In this document: one piece after another, positions 35,189-43,670 of the stretch
How positions within the stretch are numbered: the first letter of the stretch is position 1
Layout: every line of letters begins with the position of its first letter
Source of the DNA: an uncultured Caulobacter sp.
GTDB taxonomy: Bacteria > Pseudomonadota > Alphaproteobacteria > Caulobacterales > Caulobacteraceae
Assembly (NCBI RefSeq): GCF_937900395.1
Contig: NZ_CALCDX010000216.1
Span: forward strand, 1-64,000
Direction: 5' to 3'
DNA: 64,000 bases
Position numbers and translations under genes: made by a program
Notes under the pieces: model-generated
Database searches by the model: none
What the model saw: only the letters and a program-made list of their open reading frames with translations
What the model was told of the DNA's origin: nothing

Positions 35189-35797
35189 CTAGTGCGCGCC
35201 GTCGCCTCCGGCCTTTAGCTGTTGCACGTGATCGAGGTGAGCCTGAATCTTCGGAACGGCCTTCGAGGCCGCGTCGCGCAGGCCGGCGTCGTCGCCGCGC
35301 TCGGCGTAGCCCTGCATCAGCGTCAGCGCCTCGTTGTGAGCGGCGTCTTGCTGGTCGAGATAGACCTTGTCAAAGTCGGCTGGCGCGGCCGCGTTCAGAT
35401 TGTCGATCATGCCTTTGCGACGCTCGTCCAATCCAGGCGGAGCGGTCTTACCGGCGGCGGCGATCAGTGGCTTCATGGCGCTGGACAAGGCCGTGTGGTC
35501 GGCGACCATCATCTTTCCGAAGTCCTTCACGCCCTGGGCCTTGCCCTTCTGCTGGGCGATCTTGCCGGCCTCGATTTCGTACATGTCGCTGATCACGGCG
35601 TTGGTGACGAAGGCGTCCGTGGACATCGGTCCCGCCGTCGCGGCGGAGGTCGCCCCAACGGCGGCCGAGGTGGCGTCTTGGGCGGCGTTGACGGCCTCAT
35701 TGCTCGTGCCCGGATCGTTCGGATTCGGCGTGGAGTCCTTTTGCTGGCAAGCCGCCAAGGAAAGGGCCGCCACGGATGCGGCGGCCGCTAAAGTCAT
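35189..35797 (-). CDS. DUF4142 lipoprotein
   Basis: A 202-residue protein with a lipoprotein signal (LSLAACQQK, lipid cysteine about residue 17) and an alpha-helical DUF4142 domain: DAFVTNAVISDMYEIEAGKIAQ, KDFGKMMVADHTALSSAMK, YLDQQDAAHNEALTLMQGYA. These are ferritin-like four-helix proteins of unknown biochemical role, often found among stress-induced envelope proteins. The frame is open to 35911, but the ATG at 35797 gives the lipoprotein signal directly. A near-match to the SigT/EcfG promoter lies at 35835-35860. Confidence 0.85.
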   Translation of the reverse strand: MTLAAAASVAALSLAACQQKDSTPNPNDPGTSNEAVNAAQDATSAAVGATSAATAGPMSTDAFVTNAVISDMYEIEAGKIAQQKGKAQGVKDFGKMMVADHTALSSAMKPLIAAAGKTAPPGLDERRKGMIDNLNAAAPADFDKVYLDQQDAAHNEALTLMQGYAERGDDAGLRDAASKAVPKIQAHLDHVQQLKAGGDGAH

Positions 35798-35834
35798 TCG
35801 AGCTATGTTCGTCTCCCAGAAGTGGTCGAAGCTC

Positions 35835-35860
35835 AACGACAGGGGAGACCAAAGTGTTCG
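35835..35860 (-). promoter_or_regulatory. Possible SigT/EcfG-type promoter of the DUF4142 gene
   Basis: On the minus strand CGAAC, 17 bases and CGTT occur about 40 to 65 bases before the ATG at 35797. The -35 has one mismatch from GGAAC, and the spacer is one base longer than the main consensus of 16. Confidence 0.35.
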
Positions 35861-35883
35861 GCCGCTAAGCAAAAGACATGGCG

Positions 35884-37059
35884 TCAGGGCTTGAGCACCA
35901 CCTTGACGCAACCGTCCTTCTTGTCGCGGAAAGTCTTGTAGAGTTCGGGCCCCTTGGAGAGCGGCGCGGTGTGAGTGATCACGAAGGTCGGGTCGATCTC
36001 GCCTTCGCCAATGCGACGCAGCAAATCGTCGGACCAGCGCTTCACGTGAGTCTGGCCAGTGCGGATCGTCAGTCCCTTGTTCATCACCGCGCCCATCGGG
36101 ATCATGTTGGACATGCCCCCATAGACGCCGGGAATTGAGACGACGCCCGCCGCCTTACAGGCCATGATCGCCTCGCGCAGGGCCACGGGCCGTTCAGTCT
36201 CCAGCTTCATCGCCGCCTGAGCCCTGTCGATGAGGCCTAGCATCGGCGTCGGCCCATGCGCTTCCAGGCCGACGGCGTCGATGCAGCGCTCTGGGCCATG
36301 ACCGCCGGTCATGTCCTTCAGCGCGTGCAGAACGTTCACCTGGCTGCGGTCCAGGATCTCCGCGCCCAATCCTTGGGCCATGGCGAGCCGCTCGGGCACA
36401 TCGTCGATCGCGATTACCCGCTTGGCGCCCATGATCAGGGCTGACTGGATGGTGAAGAGGCCCACCGGACCGCAGCCCCACACTGCGACAGTGTCTGTCG
36501 GCCGGATGTCGGCGAAAGCCGCCGCCTGCCAGCCGGTCGGCAGGATGTCGCTGAGAAACAGGTACTTTTCGTCCTCGCCCGACTCCGGGACCTTGATGAC
36601 CGTGGTCGCCGCGTAGGGCACGCGCATGTACTGGGCCTGGCCGCCGGCATAGCCGCCCGTGATGTGGGAATAGCCGAACAGGCCCGCCGTCGTATCGCCG
36701 AAGAAGGCCTTGGCCAGGTCCGCGTTGCGGTTGGTCGTCTGGCAGACTGAGTAGTTGCCCTGCCGGCACTGTTCGCACTCGCCGCAGATCATCTGGAACG
36801 GCACGACGACGCGGTCGCCGACCTTCAATCCTTTCGCCTTCGCTTCCGGGCCGACCTCGACGACCTCGCCCATGGGTTCATGGCCCATCACGTCGCCCGC
36901 GCACATGGTCGGCACGAAGCCGTTCATCAGGTGTAGGTCGGACCCGCATATACAGGTCGAGGTCACGCGGATGATGGCATCCTTGGGATCCTCGATGATC
37001 GGATCGGGCACCTCCTCGCAGCGGAGGTCCTTCTTGCCTTGCCAGCAGATCGCCTTCAT
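35884..37059 (-). CDS. Zinc-dependent alcohol dehydrogenase (formaldehyde dehydrogenase-like)
   Basis: A 391-residue medium-chain dehydrogenase. STCICGSDLHL and GHEPMGEVVEVG give catalytic zinc ligands, CGECEQCRQGNYSVC the structural zinc loop, and VWGCGPVGLFTIQ the NAD(P)-binding Rossmann motif. The long C-terminal insertion (CIDAVGLEAHGPTPMLGLID) is that of glutathione-independent formaldehyde dehydrogenase-like proteins, but substrate specificity is open. It follows the membrane-protein gene by nine bases, so the two form an operon. Confidence 0.87.
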   Translation of the reverse strand: MKAICWQGKKDLRCEEVPDPIIEDPKDAIIRVTSTCICGSDLHLMNGFVPTMCAGDVMGHEPMGEVVEVGPEAKAKGLKVGDRVVVPFQMICGECEQCRQGNYSVCQTTNRNADLAKAFFGDTTAGLFGYSHITGGYAGGQAQYMRVPYAATTVIKVPESGEDEKYLFLSDILPTGWQAAAFADIRPTDTVAVWGCGPVGLFTIQSALIMGAKRVIAIDDVPERLAMAQGLGAEILDRSQVNVLHALKDMTGGHGPERCIDAVGLEAHGPTPMLGLIDRAQAAMKLETERPVALREAIMACKAAGVVSIPGVYGGMSNMIPMGAVMNKGLTIRTGQTHVKRWSDDLLRRIGEGEIDPTFVITHTAPLSKGPELYKTFRDKKDGCVKVVLKP

Positions 37060-37068
37060 CGCCGCCTC

Positions 37069-37641
37069 CTATGCGCAATCGCGCTTGACGTTGGTCATTC
37101 GCACCGCGGCCACGACATCGAGGGCGGTGATCGCCAGCACCACGCCCATCGCCAGGCGCGCGTTGCCGCGTTTCGGATTGTCTCGGCGCGCCAGCCGACG
37201 CAGCACGAGGATGTCGAAGACATCGCCCGCCACCCGGGCCCACAGGGCGCTGGACTTGGTCGGGTCCGAAGCCAGCACCATACCGGTGGCGAGCTCGCGC
37301 GCGCCAAACAGAGCGCGCGTCGTCGTCGCCGACGCGCGGATGCCGAGAAAGCGATTGACGCTATGGGGCGCGAGCAGCCCCCACAGCCCGAGGCCGAGCG
37401 CGTTCTGACCCAGCACCATCGATATCTGCGGCGTTACGGCCGGCGCGGCGCGCACCCTGTCGGTGGACAAGGTCATCTGCTTGCCGCCCGGAAGGCGGAA
37501 GGTCCTGGTCGGGGCGGTCGCGGGAACGGCCTTCGCGCGCGTCCCCGGACTCCAGGAGCGAGGTTCGTGGCCTTGGGCGCGGTCGGCGTCGGACTGCGGC
37601 CGGCGTCGCGGCGATGATGTCGGGGGGGCGTCGAGCGACAT
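37069..37641 (-). CDS. Uncharacterised membrane protein in an operon with the alcohol dehydrogenase
   Basis: A 190-residue protein with a basic, proline-rich N-terminal 70 residues, then hydrophobic segments around LGLGLWGLLAPHSVNRFLG, ALFGARELATGMVLA, SALWARVAGDVFDILVL and RLAMGVVLAITALDVVAAV, suggesting three or four helices. The L-F-G-x-R-E and W-A-R-V-A-G-D patterns recall the membrane part of some SRPBCC-linked proteins of this order; I cannot assign a function. The start at 37641 has a GGAGG ribosome site. A candidate SigT/EcfG promoter lies at 37674-37698. Confidence 0.75.
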   Translation of the reverse strand: MSLDAPPTSSPRRRPQSDADRAQGHEPRSWSPGTRAKAVPATAPTRTFRLPGGKQMTLSTDRVRAAPAVTPQISMVLGQNALGLGLWGLLAPHSVNRFLGIRASATTTRALFGARELATGMVLASDPTKSSALWARVAGDVFDILVLRRLARRDNPKRGNARLAMGVVLAITALDVVAAVRMTNVKRDCA

Positions 37642-37673
37642 GCAGACCTCCAGATTAAAAGTGGTCAAAGGGG

Positions 37674-37698
37674 ATCGCGGAGGGGGCCGTCCCGTTCC
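37674..37698 (-). promoter_or_regulatory. Possible SigT/EcfG-type promoter of the membrane protein/dehydrogenase operon
   Basis: On the minus strand GGAAC, 16 bases, then CGAT: a perfect -35 and spacer with one mismatch in the -10 (CGTT). It lies about 33 bases before the ATG at 37641, which gives a short leader containing the GGAGG ribosome site. Confidence 0.45.
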
Positions 37699-37725
37699 CG
37701 GCGCCAGCAATTGACGCCCGCCCCG

Positions 37726-37842
37726 TCACAGCCGTCGCGACGGCTTCGCGCGCGGCTTGATCGGCGCGGATTGGCGCGAAATGGCGACCTTGTGGACGCC
37801 GCCCAGGCCATCGGCTGTCTTCGGATCCTTGCCCTTGGGCAT
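37726..37842 (-). CDS. Small basic protein, 38 residues
   Basis: A short gene starting MPKGKDPKTADGLGGVHKVA and ending in KPRAKPSRRL, strongly basic and without hydrophobic segments. AAGGAG lies eight bases before the ATG. A near-match to the SigT/EcfG promoter lies just upstream at 37873-37898. I do not recognise a family; the composition could suit a nucleic-acid-associated or stress-related protein, but no function is claimed. Confidence 0.6.
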   Translation of the reverse strand: MPKGKDPKTADGLGGVHKVAISRQSAPIKPRAKPSRRL

Positions 37843-37872
37843 GGCCGGCTCCTTCGCGAGTTGAGCCGGGCT

Positions 37873-37898
37873 AACAGCGCGGTGAAGACGGAGGTTCC
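37873..37898 (-). promoter_or_regulatory. Possible SigT/EcfG-type promoter of the small basic protein
   Basis: On the minus strand GGAAC, 17 bases, TGTT: a perfect -35 with a spacer one base over the main consensus and one mismatch in the -10. It ends about 30 bases before the ATG at 37842. Confidence 0.38.
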
Positions 37899-38068
37899 AG
37901 CTTCATCGGGCAGGACTAGCTTTGGATATTCCTGAGCGGCTTTGACCGAAAATGCCCGACAAGGTCCGTGCGGTCGCGCAAAGTTGGGAAGTCGACATCG
38001 GCTTTTGGCGCCTTTGGGCCGCTCGCGCATTTCCACGACATCCCAGCTTCGCGGAAAGGTGCGTCACG

Positions 38069-40468
38069 ATGGAGACCAGGCCTGCTTACGGCGCGGCGCC
38101 GGCTTGGCCGGCCCGCGCGCTTGGCGTCATCCTTCTGCTCATCGGCCTGGTCCTGGCCGCCGGCGGCGTGCAGCTGCTCGTCCTGGGCGGATCCCCCTAC
38201 TACCTGCTCGCCGGGCTGGGCCTGATCGTGGCCGGCGTCCTGATGATCCGGCGGAGCATCGCCGGCGTCTGGATCTACGTCGCGGTGTTTCTGGCCACGG
38301 TCGTTTGGGCGCTTTGGGAAGTCGGGCTGGACGGTTGGGCCTTGATCCCGCGCCTGGTCGGCCCCTCCGTTCTGCTGGTTCTGGCGCTGCTCTGCGCGCC
38401 GCTGCTCACCGAGGATCGGCGCCCTCGGCGCTTTGCCTGGCGGACACTGCTCGTTTGCATAGCGGGCCTGATCATCCTGACCTTCGCTTCGGTCATCGCC
38501 GGCCAACCCGTCAGACCTGGGCAGCCCTCTGGTTCGGAACTGGCCGCTGGTCCGTCAGCCGGTTCGGACTGGGCCGCTTATGGCGGCACGTATGGCGCGC
38601 AGCGCTACTCGGCCCTCGCCCAGATCACTCCGGAGAACGCAGGCAAGCTTCAACGCGTCTGGATGATTCACACCGGCGACCTGCCCGCCTCCGAGACGGC
38701 TCGGAAGATGTACGGCGCCGAGACCACGCCGCTGAAGGTCGGCGACACCCTCTATCTCTGCACGCCGAAGAACATTTTGATGGCTCTGGACCCGGCGACC
38801 GGCGCCACCCGGTGGCGGTTCGATCCCAAGGTCCCGGACGCCAATATCCCCTACACGGCCGCCTGCCGAGGCGTCTCCTACTACGCCGTCCCTGGCGCCG
38901 CGTCGGGATCGGCCTGCGCCACGCGGATCATCGAGGGCACGCTGGACGCCCGCTTGATCGCGGTGGACGCCAAGACCGGCCGTCCTTGCGCGGACTTCGG
39001 CTTCGGCGGCCAGGTCAACACCGCCGAAGGCGTCGGCGAGGCCGCGCCGGGCATGTTCTCGATCACCTCGGCGCCAACGATCGTTCGCGGCGTCATCGTC
39101 ACCGGCCACCAGGTGTTGGATGGCCAGAAGCGCTACGCGCCCTCAGGCGTGATCCAAGGCTATGACGCCGTCACCGGCCAGCTTCGCTGGGCTTGGGACA
39201 TGGTTCGCCCCGACCGGACCGGTGCTCCGCCCGCCGGCGAGACCTATACGCGCGGCACCCCGAACATGTGGACGACCGCCAGCGGCGACGAGGCGCTAGG
39301 TCTGGTGTACCTGCCGCTGGGCAACAGCGCGGTCGACTATTGGAGCGGCATGCGCTCGCCGCTGGAGAACGCGCACTCGACCTCGCTGGTCGCGCTCAAC
39401 GTCGCCGACGGGCGCGAGGTCTGGAAGTTCCAGACCGTGCGCAAGGACGTCTGGGACTATGACCTCGGTTCGCAGGCGACCCTGGTGGACTACCCGACGC
39501 CGGCGGGCGTCGTTCCGGCCCTGGTGCTGCCGAGCAAGCAAGGCGACCTCTATGTCCTGGACCGGCGCACTGGCCAACCCCTGACGGGCGTCGAGGAACG
39601 CAAGGTTCCGCAAGGCGGGGTCGAACCGGGCCAACGCTCGCCGACCCAGCCATTCTCGCTTTTCCACACCCTGCGCAAGGCGGACCTGACGGAGCGGACG
39701 ATGTGGGGCATGTCGCCGCTCGACCAGATGATCTGCCGCATCCAGTTCCGCAAAGCCAAGTACGACGGCTTCTACACGCCGCCGGTCTCGGACCGCCGCT
39801 ATGTCGAGTATCCGGGCTACAACGGCGGCTCGGATTGGGGCGGGATCGCCGTCGATCCGCGCAAGGGCGTAATCGTCGCCAACTACAACGACATGCCCAA
39901 CTACAATCGCCTGATCCCCCGCGCCGAAGCCGATAAGAAGGGTTGGGCGCCGCGCGGCGAGGAGCGGGGCGGCTCGATGAAGGGCGGCGCGGAAGGCGCG
40001 GGCGATCCTCAGGCCGGCGCGCCCTACGCCATCTCGGTCAACGCCGGCTGGCGCTTGCCGCTGACGGGCCTGCTGTGCAAGCAACCTCCGTATGGCGGCT
40101 TGCGGGCGATCGACCTGCGCACCGGGAAGACCCTGTGGGATCGCCCCCTCGGCTCGGCGCGCCGCAATGGCCCGTTCGGCATCCCATCGCACCTGCCGCT
40201 TGAGATCGGCACGCCCAATAATGGCGGCGCCGTGGTCACGGCCGGCGGCGTGATCTTCATCGCGGCGACCACAGACAACCTCATCCGCGCCATCGACCTG
40301 AAGACCGGCAAGACCCTGTGGCAGGACACACTGCCCGCCGGCGGTCAGGCGACGCCCATGACCTACGAGGTCGGCGGCCGGCAGTACGTGGTGATCATGG
40401 CCGGCGGCCATCACTTCATGGAGACGCCGATCGGCGACGCCCTGGTCGCCTACGCCCTGCCCCGATAG
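38069..40468 (+). CDS. gcd: Membrane-bound PQQ-dependent glucose dehydrogenase
   Basis: A 799-residue quinoprotein with about five N-terminal membrane helices (residues 10-150) and a periplasmic eight-bladed PQQ propeller beginning WAAYGGTYGAQRYSALAQI. W-motif repeats follow, such as LIAVDAKTGRPCADFGF, LYVLDRRTGQPLTGVEER and IRAIDLKTGKTLWQDTLP. It oxidises glucose in the periplasm to glucono-1,5-lactone and passes electrons to ubiquinone; the same family includes quinate/shikimate dehydrogenases. I start at the ATG at 38069 because the longer frame lacks features and this ATG follows GGAAAGG. It is followed by a terminator and then by the glucan-related gene block. Confidence 0.85.
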   Translation: METRPAYGAAPAWPARALGVILLLIGLVLAAGGVQLLVLGGSPYYLLAGLGLIVAGVLMIRRSIAGVWIYVAVFLATVVWALWEVGLDGWALIPRLVGPSVLLVLALLCAPLLTEDRRPRRFAWRTLLVCIAGLIILTFASVIAGQPVRPGQPSGSELAAGPSAGSDWAAYGGTYGAQRYSALAQITPENAGKLQRVWMIHTGDLPASETARKMYGAETTPLKVGDTLYLCTPKNILMALDPATGATRWRFDPKVPDANIPYTAACRGVSYYAVPGAASGSACATRIIEGTLDARLIAVDAKTGRPCADFGFGGQVNTAEGVGEAAPGMFSITSAPTIVRGVIVTGHQVLDGQKRYAPSGVIQGYDAVTGQLRWAWDMVRPDRTGAPPAGETYTRGTPNMWTTASGDEALGLVYLPLGNSAVDYWSGMRSPLENAHSTSLVALNVADGREVWKFQTVRKDVWDYDLGSQATLVDYPTPAGVVPALVLPSKQGDLYVLDRRTGQPLTGVEERKVPQGGVEPGQRSPTQPFSLFHTLRKADLTERTMWGMSPLDQMICRIQFRKAKYDGFYTPPVSDRRYVEYPGYNGGSDWGGIAVDPRKGVIVANYNDMPNYNRLIPRAEADKKGWAPRGEERGGSMKGGAEGAGDPQAGAPYAISVNAGWRLPLTGLLCKQPPYGGLRAIDLRTGKTLWDRPLGSARRNGPFGIPSHLPLEIGTPNNGGAVVTAGGVIFIAATTDNLIRAIDLKTGKTLWQDTLPAGGQATPMTYEVGGRQYVVIMAGGHHFMETPIGDALVAYALPR

Positions 40469-40473
40469 CGCCA

Positions 40474-40511
40474 AAGAAAACGCCCGGGTCTTGCCGAGAC
40501 AAGACCCGGGC
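40474..40511 (-). terminator. Terminator of the TonB receptor gene
   Basis: GCCCGGGTCTTG and CAAGACCCGGGC form a perfect twelve-pair stem with a six-base loop (40482-40511). On the minus strand it is followed by TTTTCTTT. It ends the receptor transcript and probably also blocks readthrough from the dehydrogenase. Confidence 0.88.
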
Positions 40512-40553
40512 GGCTGCCGCCCAGGGGGGAGGTGAAAAGCGGCTGCGGAAGGC

Positions 40554-43544
40554 CTAGAAGCTGTAGCGGAGACCGACGTGGTAGAAGCGGCCCAGCAGGT
40601 CGTAGAGCGCCGGGTTCGCGTCCAGACCGGTGTTTGTCTGCGGCGACGGGGTCGGATCGCGGTTCAGCAGGTTGTCGACCTTGCCGTAGAGCTGCAGACC
40701 GTTGCCGAACTTGTACGACGCGCTGACGTCGACATAGGTGGCGCCCTTCATGTGGTTGTAGTCGATGGTCGGCCGGCTGCCGGTCGAGACCGGGCAGCTG
40801 CCCGGCTTGCATTCGACATACTCGGTGGTGGTGCCGCCGAACCGGCCATCGCTGAACCAACGCTCCTGCACGCTGATAGCGAAGCGGTCGTTCTCCCAGG
40901 ACTGGACAGCCAGGACCTTCCAGTCCGGGGTGGCGCCGGAGTTCTGGCCGGCCGAGTCCACGGCCACCGCTCCAGGGATGCCCGGGTTGGTGACGAACTT
41001 GTGGACGTTGGTGGCCAGGCCGCGGACCGTGAAGCGGCCCGGAACGCTGGGCAGCTCGAAGCGATAGCTGCTTTCGATGTCGAAGCCGCTGGTCTTGATC
41101 GAGGCCAGGTTGAACGTCTGCGAGTTCACGAAGGCCGACGGCGGGTTGAGATTGAAGGCGCCGCAGAACTGGGTCAGGCCCGCATAGCAGAAGTTGACGA
41201 TCTGCTGAGCGCCCAGGCTGGAAATGCCGCCATTGAGGACGATGTTGTACCAGTCGACCGAGATGCTGAAGCCCGGCAGCCATTGCGGGTTCGAGAGCAC
41301 CGCGCCGATCGTCACGTTCTTGGCGATTTCCGGCTTCAGGTCCGGGTTGCCGACGACGTTCTGCAGAACGGTCAGCGATCCGCCGGCGGGCTGGCCCGCG
41401 GGGGGCTTGCCGTTCGAGGGAACAGTGAAGTTCGGCAGCGTGGTCGTCACCGGCGCGGCGAACAGCTCCGACAGGTTCGGCGCGCGGACGTCACGCGACG
41501 TGACGGCCCGCAGGCGAACGCCGTCGACCGGGGTGTCCCAGGTGGCGCCGATCTTCCAGGTGTAGACGGTGCCGGACGTGCTGTAGTCGGTCCAGCGGCC
41601 CGCCAGGTTGAGGTTGGCCTTGCCCGCCGCGTCGGAATTGACCAGCGGAATGTTCACTTCGGCATAGGCCTCCTTCACCGAGTACTTGCCGGCGCCGGAG
41701 TGATAGTTGCCCGCGAACCAGTTGGCCCCCGAGGCGTTTAGGATCGGATCGGCGGGGTAGTCAGCCGTGTTGGGCGAGTCGGTGTTGCCGTCGCCGTAGG
41801 GGTCGCCTTTGACGTGATATTGTTCCTTGCGCCACTCGCCGCCGATGGCCAATGAGATCGGCCCCGCCCAACCGTTGATCGGCTCGCCGCTGAAGTTGAT
41901 GCTGGCAACGTCCTGCTTCTGCACCGAGTGCTGATACGGGCCGTTCTTGGGCGTGATGTAGGCCAGGGCGGCGTCGCTGGGGCGCTGGCCGCCGAAGATG
42001 TTGATCGGCACGCAGCCGTTGGCGCGCGCGATCGGATCGGCGCAGACGATCTGGCCGTTCACGAGCGTGGCCTGGACCGCCGCCCGATAGCGCGGCGTCA
42101 GCAGGATGTCGCGAACATGGATGTTCGTCGTGTTCTCGCCGTGCTGGTAATAGGCGTCGTAGCGCCATTCCGTGCCCAAGGCGTTGAACTTGCCATCAGC
42201 GCCGATCACGCCGCGATACTGGGTCCGCGTCGGGTGCACCGAGATATTGCGCGGCAGCAGCGCGTTGCTGGTCCCGAAGGTGAAGGTCGTGATGCCGTTC
42301 GCGGCGCAGGCCGCGACGATCGACGCCGGCAGATAGGGATTCGAGCACGACATCGTCAGGCCCGTGGTGGCCGCGCCGGGGTTCGGCTGGTTGCTGCTCT
42401 CCACGCGGGCGGCGTTGAAGGTGGCGTAAATCTCGTTGTTGGCGTCGAGATCAAAGCCCACGCGGCTGTAGCTGTTCAGCCGCTTGATGCGCGACTGCAG
42501 CGAGGTGCCGATGCCGACGTTGCCCGACAGATCGCCGCCAATGCAAAAGCCGCCGTTCGTGTAGCAGCCGCTGACCGCGCCGTTGGCCGCCTTGGACGGC
42601 ACGCCGCCGCCGCCATACTGGAACTGGAACGGGTTGCCGTTGATGTCGAACGCCGTGCCTTGCAGCGGGCCCGCGCTGATCAGACCGTACTTAGTGTACT
42701 GATAGGCCTGGGCGTGCTCGCGATAGAGGTATTGTGGCGAGCCGTCATTGGTGACGCCGCGGTTGACCAGGGTGGCGGTCGTGTACCAGTCGCGGCTGCC
42801 CGGCGCGTCCTCGCCAAAGCCGCCCGCCGGGACGCCCTCTTCCCAGTCGTATTCGCCACTGACCTGCACGTGCAGGCGGTTGTCCATGAAGCTCTTGCCC
42901 GCGGCGACCTGGGCCAGCCACTGGTGGTTGTCGCCATAGGTCGTGACGCCGCCCATGACGTTGGCCTTGAAGCCCTCGAACTTCTTGTTGGTGATGAAGT
43001 TGACGACGCCGCCAACGGCGTCCGAGCCGTAGGAGGCCGAGGCGCCGCCGGTGACGACGTCCACGCGCTCCACAAGGAGTTGGGGGAACAGGCTGATGTC
43101 GGGAACGCCGGTGACGTTGGCCGGCACGACGCGTTGGCCGTCCAGCAGCGTCAGGGTGCGGATGGTGCCGAGGCCCCGCAGCGAGAACGACGACAGGCCC
43201 TGTTGGCCGCTCGAGGTGCTGAAGGTGCCGGTGGTGGCCCCGCTGGACCCCTGCAGCGACGGCAGTTGGGTGATGGCGGTGAAGATGTTCGGCTGAGCGG
43301 CGCGCTCCAGCTCCGCGGTGCCCAGCACCTGGGTCGGCGTCGGCGCGGTGAAGCCCGTCGAGCGGATGCGCGATCCGGTGACCACGATCTCGGTGACGAC
43401 CGAGTCGTCGGCGGTCGTAGCCGGCGGCGTCTGCGCCGCCTGCGCGTGAGCGGCGCCGCCCACCATGATCGTCGCGAACGCGCTCGTCGCGAGCAAGGCG
43501 CTCAAAAAGGACGATCCCCCTCGCGTGCTACCGACAGCACTCAT
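40554..43544 (-). CDS. TonB-dependent receptor, probably for glycans or sugar acids
   Basis: A 996-residue outer membrane receptor. It has a signal peptide (to about residue 34, AHAQA), a TonB-box region (DSVVTEIVVTGSRIRSTGF), a plug domain (IFTAITQLPSLQGSSG, VDVVTGGASASYGSDAVGGVVNFIT) and a 22-strand barrel ending FYHVGLRYSF. Several internal cysteine pairs and the long extracellular loops are typical of Caulobacter carbohydrate receptors. Position beside two secreted beta-helix enzymes suggests uptake of their oligosaccharide products. A 15-base element containing a palindrome lies upstream at 43626-43640 and is shared with the enzyme promoter. Confidence 0.9.
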   Translation of the reverse strand: MSAVGSTRGGSSFLSALLATSAFATIMVGGAAHAQAAQTPPATTADDSVVTEIVVTGSRIRSTGFTAPTPTQVLGTAELERAAQPNIFTAITQLPSLQGSSGATTGTFSTSSGQQGLSSFSLRGLGTIRTLTLLDGQRVVPANVTGVPDISLFPQLLVERVDVVTGGASASYGSDAVGGVVNFITNKKFEGFKANVMGGVTTYGDNHQWLAQVAAGKSFMDNRLHVQVSGEYDWEEGVPAGGFGEDAPGSRDWYTTATLVNRGVTNDGSPQYLYREHAQAYQYTKYGLISAGPLQGTAFDINGNPFQFQYGGGGVPSKAANGAVSGCYTNGGFCIGGDLSGNVGIGTSLQSRIKRLNSYSRVGFDLDANNEIYATFNAARVESSNQPNPGAATTGLTMSCSNPYLPASIVAACAANGITTFTFGTSNALLPRNISVHPTRTQYRGVIGADGKFNALGTEWRYDAYYQHGENTTNIHVRDILLTPRYRAAVQATLVNGQIVCADPIARANGCVPINIFGGQRPSDAALAYITPKNGPYQHSVQKQDVASINFSGEPINGWAGPISLAIGGEWRKEQYHVKGDPYGDGNTDSPNTADYPADPILNASGANWFAGNYHSGAGKYSVKEAYAEVNIPLVNSDAAGKANLNLAGRWTDYSTSGTVYTWKIGATWDTPVDGVRLRAVTSRDVRAPNLSELFAAPVTTTLPNFTVPSNGKPPAGQPAGGSLTVLQNVVGNPDLKPEIAKNVTIGAVLSNPQWLPGFSISVDWYNIVLNGGISSLGAQQIVNFCYAGLTQFCGAFNLNPPSAFVNSQTFNLASIKTSGFDIESSYRFELPSVPGRFTVRGLATNVHKFVTNPGIPGAVAVDSAGQNSGATPDWKVLAVQSWENDRFAISVQERWFSDGRFGGTTTEYVECKPGSCPVSTGSRPTIDYNHMKGATYVDVSASYKFGNGLQLYGKVDNLLNRDPTPSPQTNTGLDANPALYDLLGRFYHVGLRYSF

Positions 43545-43625
43545 CCTACAACCCTCCCAATTTTCTTTTTGACCATCGTCGATGGCCTAGGAGGACTGTG
43601 TCAGAGCGGCGGCGGACGAACTATT

Positions 43626-43640
43626 AGACCATGGTCGTAG
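43626..43640. promoter_or_regulatory. Shared regulatory element containing GACCATGGTC (copy 1)
   Basis: AGACCATGGTCGTAG, with a perfect ten-base palindrome at its core, lies 82-96 bases upstream of the TonB receptor ATG. An identical 15-base copy is at 49789-49803. It is a candidate operator; the binding protein is unknown. Confidence 0.5.
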
Positions 43641-43670
43641 GCGACCGGAGAGCGAGCTGAAACGTCGTTT

